23,215 nucleotides of DNA from Chrysochromulina parva (Eukaryota; Haptophyta; Prymnesiales; Chrysochromulinaceae), in the NCBI GenBank assembly GCA_002887195.1, contig PJAB01000601.1:1-23215 (forward strand). The letters run 5' to 3'. Below, piece after piece: positions 17,683-23,215 of this stretch. Within the stretch, counting starts at the first letter, position 1, and the number at the start of each line of letters is the position of its first letter. Below the pieces are notes generated by a model, which was given only the letters and a program-made list of their open reading frames with translations, had not been told where the DNA came from and did no database searches. Both the position numbers and the translations under genes were made by a program.

Positions 17683-17799
17683 TATGAGTGAGAAGTCGTG
17701 TGACCGGGCGCATGCTGGCGGTGCGGGGTACAGAGACTGATGATTGTCGGGACCTCGGCGACGTAATTAGGACAAACATACACAGATTCCTCTCTCGCA
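17683..17799 (+). other. Short intergenic spacer between two tandem genes
   Basis: The spacer is 117 bp. It must hold the 3' end of the 369-aa gene and the promoter and leader of the lactonase gene. A small AT-rich stretch near GTAATTAGGACAAACATACA (17763-17782) is the only visible contrast. No clear polyadenylation signal or TATA box is seen. Confidence 0.5.
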
Positions 17800-19329
17800 A
17801 TGGCCGACGCCATTGCCAATCAGCTCGTGAAGAAAATCCCGTCAACGATCTCGCAAGACTCCCTTCGATTCGCTACAACCGATGTCTCGCCGCCGTCATC
17901 GCCAATGGCCGCATACCCTGCGAGTGGCCCTCCGCCGCCTCCCCTGCGTATCCGTGGCGACTCCTACGCACAAGGACTTTCGGAGCTCGATCGGGTCAAG
18001 GACGGAGACAACCATGAAGGCATGATGGCCGCTGTTGCTTTGAGCTATCCGCCGCCACCGCACCACCACGGTCCGATTGTGCTCGTCTCCTCCTACTCTG
18101 ACTTCTCGGATCTTGCGCACGGGCCCCGTGGCGTGCCCGCCAACCGTGCGCTCCGCACGTACCGTCTTGACACGGTCGAGGGCACGCTCACGCTCCTCTC
18201 CATGACGAAGACCGGCTTCGTGCACAACCCTGCCTTCAGCCGTCGTCACCCGACTTTGCCGATCATCTACGCGTGCACGGAGTCCGTCAAGATGGATGGC
18301 CAAGTGATTTCCCTTGCGATCAATCTCAAGACCGGCGCCATGTCTGAGCACTGCCCGCCCGTGAGCGCCCGCGGCACGTCCACCTGCTACCTGACGATCC
18401 ACAAGCACGCGCGGCGTATGCTTCTCGTCAACTACTGGGACAGTACCATCGGCACGCTCGAGTTGCTTCCCGACGGGCGCATCGGACGCTACCTGGCCAC
18501 TTACGACCCCAAGGGAGGCAAGCCGATGAAGGCGCGCGCCGATAAGCACGTGAATCACTCGCTCAACGACGAGAATGCGCAAAAGGAGCGCCAGGGCGAC
18601 CCGCACTCGCACGCGATCGTCCTCGAGCCCACGACCGGTACGATCGCGTACGTTCCTGACCTCGGGATGGACATTATCCGACAGTTCCTCTTCGACGAAG
18701 AGTCAGGCAACGTCATCCCGTGCGGCGAGATCCCGAGTGGCGTCAAGGCGAGCCGTCGCGGCCTCGGCCCGCGCTACATGATGTTCGCCAAGGACATTCC
18801 GACGTGCTACGTCGTCAACGAACTTAGTTCACAGATTGCCGTCTTCTCATTCCATCCTGACGTGGCCATCCGCCTCGCCAAGGCGTGGGCCGATGCGCCC
18901 ACGCCCGAAGAGAAGACGAAAGCTCTTGCGGCTCTGCAGCAGCCCACGCTCACCCTCGTCCAGACCGTGTCCACGGTGCCCGAGGACTTCCCCTTCGACA
19001 TGAACACGTGCGGCCGGGTTACCATCCACCCGACGGGCGACTTCGTCATCACCAGCAATCGCGGCCACGACTCGGTGTCAGTGCACCGCATCCACCGCGA
19101 CTCGACGCCGCCCGGCATGCTCACGCTCGCGGGCATCTTCCACACGCGCGGAGAGACGCCCCGCCACTTCCAGTTCGACAAGAGTGGCCAGTTTCTCCTG
19201 GTGGCCAATCAAGACTCGGGCTCAGTGGCCGTCTTCGCCTTCAACGTCTCCACGGGCCGCATCTCGTACACAGGCAACTCGTACTCGTGCCCGTCCCCGA
19301 ACTTCGTCTGCGTCTGGGATGGTGCGTGA
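17800..19329 (+). CDS. Lactonase / 6-phosphogluconolactonase-type seven-bladed beta-propeller
   Basis: This 509-residue intronless protein has the repeats of the lactonase family (Pfam lactonase, YbhE/Pgl type and fungal muconate-lactonizing relatives). Visible blade motifs are IVLVSSYSDF at the start, GDPHSHAIVLEP (Asp267-His271 region), GPRYMMFAKD (from residue 323), CGRVTIHPTGDFVITSNRG, SVSVHRI, ETPRHFQFDKSGQFLLVANQ and SGSVAVFAFN. The HAIV and GPRH-type positions carry the usual polar pocket residues, although His is Tyr in GPRY. The family opens sugar-acid or aromatic-acid lactones; the substrate here is undetermined. The N-terminal 75 residues are Pro/Ser-rich and not part of the propeller. 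There is no signal peptide, so it is probably cytosolic. The start has G at -3 and +4. Confidence 0.88.
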   Translation: MADAIANQLVKKIPSTISQDSLRFATTDVSPPSSPMAAYPASGPPPPPLRIRGDSYAQGLSELDRVKDGDNHEGMMAAVALSYPPPPHHHGPIVLVSSYSDFSDLAHGPRGVPANRALRTYRLDTVEGTLTLLSMTKTGFVHNPAFSRRHPTLPIIYACTESVKMDGQVISLAINLKTGAMSEHCPPVSARGTSTCYLTIHKHARRMLLVNYWDSTIGTLELLPDGRIGRYLATYDPKGGKPMKARADKHVNHSLNDENAQKERQGDPHSHAIVLEPTTGTIAYVPDLGMDIIRQFLFDEESGNVIPCGEIPSGVKASRRGLGPRYMMFAKDIPTCYVVNELSSQIAVFSFHPDVAIRLAKAWADAPTPEEKTKALAALQQPTLTLVQTVSTVPEDFPFDMNTCGRVTIHPTGDFVITSNRGHDSVSVHRIHRDSTPPGMLTLAGIFHTRGETPRHFQFDKSGQFLLVANQDSGSVAVFAFNVSTGRISYTGNSYSCPSPNFVCVWDGA

Positions 19330-20066
19330 GCCGCGCCGAGGGTGCGCGTCCTCCTGCACGATTCGAGGGGTGGGGGACAAAGTCCAAGGCCTGCGAGGGT
19401 GTGCTCGCTTGCGGAGACGATCGGCGACGCGACGACGCGAGGGCCCATGGAGGGCCTTGCAGATGCAAGCGCGCTGCTAGCTGATTCATTTCAATTTGTG
19501 CTACGTTGTACATACATGTAGGCTACTAGAAGTGCTACTACGTAGTCATGTGAGAAGGGGTTGGAGGGGGGGCGGCGGGTCACACGTGCACGGGGCATAT
19601 ATCGCCACATGAGTCATGTGTAATATGGTCGGGCGTCGGGGGGCCCGGGGAGGCGATCTCGGATCGTATGACGTAGGCAGCAATACACAATAGAGAATGC
19701 CATGGTGAATGCGTGCCCGGTCAAGCCGGTAACGCGCGTCGGGTAGTCTCGGGCTCTCGCGTACCGGGTTCTTGATCCGGCCGGTTCCGGCCGTGGCGCG
19801 GTAATTATAAAATAACCAAATGTACGCGTACCGACCTCAAAACATCCGAAACAACCCACCGGGCGATCGAGAACGCCACGTAGTAGCTAGTACGCGCATG
19901 AGTACACGCTGTACGCGCCTTGGCGTTGGGCGGAATTCTATCGTTTCAATCTTAATTTCAATCACGAACCAGCTAAATACAGAGTCTCAACAGACTGAGG
20001 TCATACCAGGGAGTGATACACAGCGGGTCTCGGTTGTAGCTTACACACTTTAGCACACTCCTGCTC
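19330..20066. other. Convergent intergenic region with an AT-rich TATA-like island
   Basis: This 737-bp stretch lies between the ends of the lactonase and TraB genes and holds both 3' UTRs. I see no convincing ORF or RNA gene. Notable are a 10-bp palindrome ACTACGTAGT (19537-19546), a GGCCGG-rich patch (about 19778-19795) and TATAAAAT at 19806-19813. Base composition is clearly less GC-rich than the neighbouring genes. Confidence 0.6.
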
Positions 20067-21059
20067 TCAACGGCTACGAAGCCGCTCAACTATTCCCGGG
20101 ACGTGCTGCGCACCCACGACAGCCACGACGATCGGGTAGCCAACCACGGTGGCATCCTCGCCTCGGCCGAGCTCGTCTCGGAGTGCGCGAAGCCGCCTTG
20201 CCATCACCTCATCGGGCGTGGCGACGCGCCGGGCATACTCACGCGGCAGCATCTCGAGCATCGCCTGGTTCAAGGCGGCCACACCGACAGCGTCGCAACT
20301 GCGCTCGTCAAAACCCGGGCACAGCGCGTGGACGCGCAGCCAGCCTGCAAACAAGGCGAGCCTCCGACGCGCCGAGCGCACCACGCTGCTGTGCGTTTCG
20401 ACGCTCGTACCGGGGGCGGGCTCCTCCATCCACTTGGCACCCGGCTGGAGGCACACCACGCGGCAGCCTGCGTCGGCAGCTGCCTGTGCCGCAGCTGCCA
20501 TCTCGCTGCCCCACAGCACGCCATCGCTCCGCAAGTAGCGCACCACCTCGGGCTGAAGTCCCACTTGCGAGGGCGAGCTGAGCTCTGCACGGCCGCGGGC
20601 TCGGGCCATGTCGCGGACAGTTTCCGATTCGAAAAGTGCCTGGCGCACACGGCCTATGTGGAAGAGTGCGTCCTTGCGGATCTGCTCAGCCTCCAAGCCC
20701 TGCAGCGCCCTCGCAGCTGCCTTTCGCACCTCGAGCGTGTTCGCATCGCACTCCAACGCAACCGCTGCAGCGCTGGAGCAGCGTGCGATGGTAGCGATCG
20801 CCGCCTGTGCCGAAGCCACCTCGACGTGTGAGATGCCGCACAGGTACACGCCGTTACTGACCACCTCGAAGCTTGGCACTCGTGGCCGCCGTGGAGCGCA
20901 TGCCCCCGCGATGCCAGAGGGCAGCAAGGACACAACCGTAAGACCCGAGACGGGATACTCCTCGTCACCCGGTGGCACGAGTGCGAGAGCTGCAGTGGCC
21001 GCGGCCGCAGTCGCGAATGATCGACGCACGAGGCGCATGTTTTGAGCGTGAAAGCCCAT
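20067..21059 (-). CDS. TraB/PrgY-family protein (TRABD-like)
   Basis: This is a 330-residue intronless protein. It has the two GxxH motifs of the TraB/Tiki/GumN superfamily: GISHVEVAS (residues 75-78) and VVAVVGAQHVPGIVERL (316-319), plus the acidic ALECDAN after the first (Glu103). EVMARRLRAL (from the TPDEVMARRL stretch) matches the family's ERDxxMAxxL region, with Thr-Pro in place of Glu-Arg. These motifs form the metal-binding core in Tiki-type members. The first 35 residues (RLVRRSFATAAAATAALAL) are Arg/Ala/Ser-rich without acids and look like an organelle transit peptide. Human and plant TRABD proteins are linked to mitochondria; activity here is unproven. It is divergent from the methyltransferase gene, 114 bp apart. 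Confidence 0.85.
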   Translation of the reverse strand: MGFHAQNMRLVRRSFATAAAATAALALVPPGDEEYPVSGLTVVSLLPSGIAGACAPRRPRVPSFEVVSNGVYLCGISHVEVASAQAAIATIARCSSAAAVALECDANTLEVRKAAARALQGLEAEQIRKDALFHIGRVRQALFESETVRDMARARGRAELSSPSQVGLQPEVVRYLRSDGVLWGSEMAAAAQAAADAGCRVVCLQPGAKWMEEPAPGTSVETHSSVVRSARRRLALFAGWLRVHALCPGFDERSCDAVGVAALNQAMLEMLPREYARRVATPDEVMARRLRALRDELGRGEDATVVGYPIVVAVVGAQHVPGIVERLRSR

Positions 21060-21173
21060 GTAGTGTGAAATTGGGAGTTTCGAATGAAATCCATGATGTC
21101 ACCATACTGGCGAGGCTGTGGTGTCCCGTGTGCACAATACAGTACATAGAACCGTTAACTGCAGTTTTCGAAA
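21060..21173. promoter_or_regulatory. Divergent promoter region, TraB-family and methyltransferase genes
   Basis: The gap between the two start codons is 114 bp, so the leaders and promoters are shared or overlapping. AACTGCAGTT (21157-21166) is a 10-bp palindrome just before the plus-strand start and TTTCGAAA follows it (21167-21174). No TATA box is seen. Confidence 0.45.
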
Positions 21174-22025
21174 ATGCTGAGGTCCTTGCTAGGCGTCAAT
21201 GATAGCGTCAGGTTGATACTGCCGGGCGATCGAGCTGCACTGGTGGGCCAGCAGCGAAGCCATGATGCAGCTCGACGCTTCTGCCGTGACTCTGCAAAGC
21301 AGACAGCGGCGCACGGCGGATGGTGCTTGGAGACGATGGCTCGCAATCGTCTCTTTGGATCACAGCGCTTGATTGACATCGACGGCGGGTATCTTCTGCC
21401 GGCCGCGCATGTGCCAGCAGATGAGCTTGTGCTCCAAGAACTTTATCGTCTCGTGGAGAAGCAGGGCATCCGTTCGTTCCTCGATTTGGGCGCTGGCGTG
21501 GGCCAGTACGGCCACTCCTTGCGCAGCCGCTACGGAGATACTGTGTGGTACCGCGGCTTTGATGGCGCCGGTGACGTGGAGAATTACACCAACGGCTTCG
21601 TCAAATACGTGGATTTGACGCTGCCACTCGCCTTGCGCGGCAAGGCCGAATGGGTCATTTCTCTTGAGGTCGGAGAGCATGTGCCTCGCGACTTTGAGCT
21701 CATGTTCGTTCGCAATGTGCACGCTCATGCGTGCTACGGCGTGGTGCTCTCGTGGGCATGCTACGGTGGCCATCAACACGTCAACAAGCGTTCGAATGAG
21801 TATGTGATTGCGCTCTTCGAGGGTCTTGGGTACCGGTACGAAAAGGAGGCCTCAGAACGGATACGCCAGCCGGCGACTAGGGCGAGGCTCGGTGCCAACC
21901 GCTCCTTGGAGGACGCGAATAGAGTCTACAGCTGGTTTGCAAGGAGCGTCATGGTGTTTGAGCGGATTGCACCACTTTCGTGCGGTACTCGGCACGTTGG
22001 CAAGAGCACAGCTGTGCGGGTTTAA
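21174..22025 (+). CDS. Class I SAM-dependent methyltransferase-like protein
   Basis: A 283-residue intronless ORF. Motif I is FLDLGAGVGQYG (residues 102-113), the usual glycine loop that binds S-adenosylmethionine. YRGFDGAGDVENYTNG holds the acidic residue expected after beta-2 (Asp130), and WVISLEVGEHVP (160-171) is the motif II region. VLSWACYGGHQHVNKRSNEYV (from 191) resembles the post-II region of an uncharacterised methyltransferase group found in algae and animals. The substrate is unknown. The first 65 residues lack fold motifs and are weakly basic; the ATG at residue 55 could be an alternative start. It is transcribed away from the TraB-family gene. Confidence 0.8.
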   Translation: MLRSLLGVNDSVRLILPGDRAALVGQQRSHDAARRFCRDSAKQTAAHGGWCLETMARNRLFGSQRLIDIDGGYLLPAAHVPADELVLQELYRLVEKQGIRSFLDLGAGVGQYGHSLRSRYGDTVWYRGFDGAGDVENYTNGFVKYVDLTLPLALRGKAEWVISLEVGEHVPRDFELMFVRNVHAHACYGVVLSWACYGGHQHVNKRSNEYVIALFEGLGYRYEKEASERIRQPATRARLGANRSLEDANRVYSWFARSVMVFERIAPLSCGTRHVGKSTAVRV

Positions 22026-22420
22026 GCTCTTTCGAGGTGTACACTTCAGAAGGGGCGTCAGACCCACGGCGGCCGGGACCGTGAGAGATTGTAGTTTTCG
22101 AGCCCGAAACACCGTTATGACAGACGAAGTTGCTGCTCCATTTCGATCGCTCGGGCCCGGCACGCGCTCACACAGCACACGTTCCGCAGGGCCCCCCTTG
22201 GCCCACGCTTGAACCTTTCGTACGCGGCAGCCGGCATTGCAGGGAGTGCAGACGTCCGCGACGGGCGACTACGGGACTACGATGTTCGTGTGGCCCTCCA
22301 GCGTATGGCGTCTTTCTGTTGCCTTGCCAACATGCGAATCGTTGCACACTTCACTGGAGTAAATGGCTCATCCCGTGCCGGCGATGCTAGCAGCACGATG
22401 AACACAATCAAGCGCTCATC
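22026..22420. other. Intergenic region without recognisable content
   Basis: This 395-bp stretch follows the methyltransferase stop. Short open frames occur on the plus strand but have no family likeness. I see no repeat, RNA gene or intron-type 10-bp unit here. Confidence 0.55.
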
Positions 22421-22861
22421 TCACCTGCCATGCATGCCATGTGTGACATCGTCGACTGTTGTGACATGCGAGGTGCAAATGCAAACTATCTCGCCGTAGA
22501 ATTTGCTGAGGGCCTCTGAAATCTCGCACGTCTCAAACATCGAACCAGCATAGGGGGGAAACCCACCCTCCGCAGAGCACACCCAGTACTCAAGGTCGGC
22601 AGCTGATGGCTCCAGCTCAGAGAGAATGGTGCCTTCGCCAACGCGCACGCACCCTGTTTGAATTTTGGTGAGCATAGGCAGCCCAGATCTCATTTCAGCA
22701 CGCGATGTCCACAGGATACCATCATCTGACCACTTCTGGAGAACGGTGCGGAGGGAACGGGAGTCTGCGATGCGAAGTGCACTCGACGCGAGCAGCGCTA
22801 GAGTTGCCACCTCGTGACTCCACCCGTGGTTTGCAAAGGCGAGCGCCAACGTGCGCATCAC
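22421..22861 (-). CDS. Doubtful ORF or exon, unknown protein
   Basis: This 146-codon minus-strand frame reads as plausible protein (ALAFANHGWSHEVATLALL, ILWTSRAEMRSGLPMLTK, SAADLEYWVCSAEGGFPP) with mixed codon use, less GC-rich at third positions than the other genes. I recognise no family. Just before its stop the strand reads GGCAG|GTGAGA, a good splice donor, so it may be an internal or first exon of a spliced gene whose next exon I cannot place, or simply noise. Confidence 0.3.
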   Translation of the reverse strand: MMRTLALAFANHGWSHEVATLALLASSALRIADSRSLRTVLQKWSDDGILWTSRAEMRSGLPMLTKIQTGCVRVGEGTILSELEPSAADLEYWVCSAEGGFPPYAGSMFETCEISEALSKFYGEIVCICTSHVTTVDDVTHGMHGR

Positions 22862-23215
22862 AAGCGCTCTCTGTTCGCTGATCTTACCCCTGTAGTGCGC
22901 TGCGCACCGTCGGCCGGCCGGGACTTCGGTTTGTCCAAGACGTGACCGAGACCGAAATGCCGATTTTGACGAGAACTCTGCGGACTTTGTTTTTTGCGGA
23001 GCCCCGCGCTCCGGGGGCTCCGCACTTTAACTACCGCTGAGCGCGCGACATAGGATGGCTCCTCGCGGGGCTTTCGCGGCCATACGCCGGCCGTACGTCA
23101 AGTGCGAGGCGGGGAGGGCGCGAGGCGGGGCGTGCGCTCGGACATTTTGGTCGAGCGGTGGGCTGGTGAGGGTGGTCAAGCGCTCTCCGGCTCGGAGCGT
23201 GCTCGCCCATCCTCG
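22862..23215. other. GC-rich right-edge region with palindromes and G-runs
   Basis: No supported ORF is seen. It contains a strong hairpin (22995-23024), CGGCCGGCCG-type palindromic sequence near 22911-22920, and an 11-bp direct repeat GCGAGGCGGGG at 23104-23114 and 23120-23130. It may be the promoter side of a gene beyond the window. Confidence 0.5.
22995..23024. repeat. Perfect inverted repeat, 11-bp stem, 8-nt loop
   Basis: TGCGGAGCCCC (22995-23005) pairs with GGGGCTCCGCA (23014-23024) around GCGCTCCG. A T-run sits on the left side (22989-22995). In a eukaryote this is more likely a transposon terminus, a transcript hairpin or chance than a terminator. Confidence 0.85.

Noticed and set aside
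19700..19800. tRNA-like sequence with a possible T-arm (CCGGG, loop TTCTTGA, TCCGG)
   Set aside because: The T-loop lacks the conserved purine-A after TTC, and no matching A box, anticodon arm or acceptor stem could be built.
19820..20053. Plus-strand 77-codon frame downstream of the TATA-like box
   Set aside because: It has no family likeness, atypical composition, and overlaps the probable 3' UTR of the TraB-family gene.

Overview
The window looks like nuclear DNA of a GC-rich unicellular eukaryote, probably an alga. The signs are spliceosomal GT-AG introns, Kozak-type starts (purine at -3 and usually G at +4), no operons or Shine-Dalgarno sites, and very compact intergenic spacing. A haptophyte or a similar secondary alga would fit, but that placement is inference from style and gene content, not a measured result.

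Layout. About 16.4 kb (1-16439, minus strand) is one giant gene that runs off the left edge. I reconstruct ten exons and nine short introns (65-133 bp). The 5,189 codons present encode, in order: a Gly/Arg-rich N-terminus, a concanavalin/LamG-like fold, a nucleoredoxin-type thioredoxin domain with an intact WCSPC motif, long conserved regions of the DUF3638/DUF3645 superfamily, a Gly-rich loop, a U-box-like domain, a complete SF2-helicase-like ATPase (Walker A, DEVD, HTTGMDIKH, QGAYRMR), a second nucleoredoxin-like domain without its cysteines, coiled coil, an SH3-like barrel and a Glu-rich tract. On the plus strand follow a divergent unknown gene with a predicted N-myristoylation motif (16576-17682) and a lactonase/6-phosphogluconolactonase-type beta-propeller (17800-19329). 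Then come a minus-strand TraB-family gene (20067-21059), a divergent SAM methyltransferase (21174-22025) and a doubtful minus-strand ORF (22421-22861). The remaining intergenic DNA holds little I can identify.

Most interesting signal. The nine introns of the giant gene are not independent sequences. Most contain a 10-bp tandem repeat (plus-strand unit close to CAGAGGCCAT; intron sense close to TCTGATGGCC). Introns 5, 6 and 7 share a homologous 33-bp 3' end. Six of the nine are bounded by direct repeats of exon sequence placed exactly on the donor and acceptor, with the repeat period equal to the intron length. This is what insertion of an introner-like element with target duplication, or intron creation by tandem duplication at an AGGT proto-splice site, would leave. 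The repeat unit itself supplies a branch-point-like CTGAT and a TGA in shifting frames.

The visible genes do not form an obvious pathway. The giant protein combines U-box, SF2 ATPase and redox-type domains, which suggests a large ubiquitin-system machine, but no biochemical activity is proven by the sequence.
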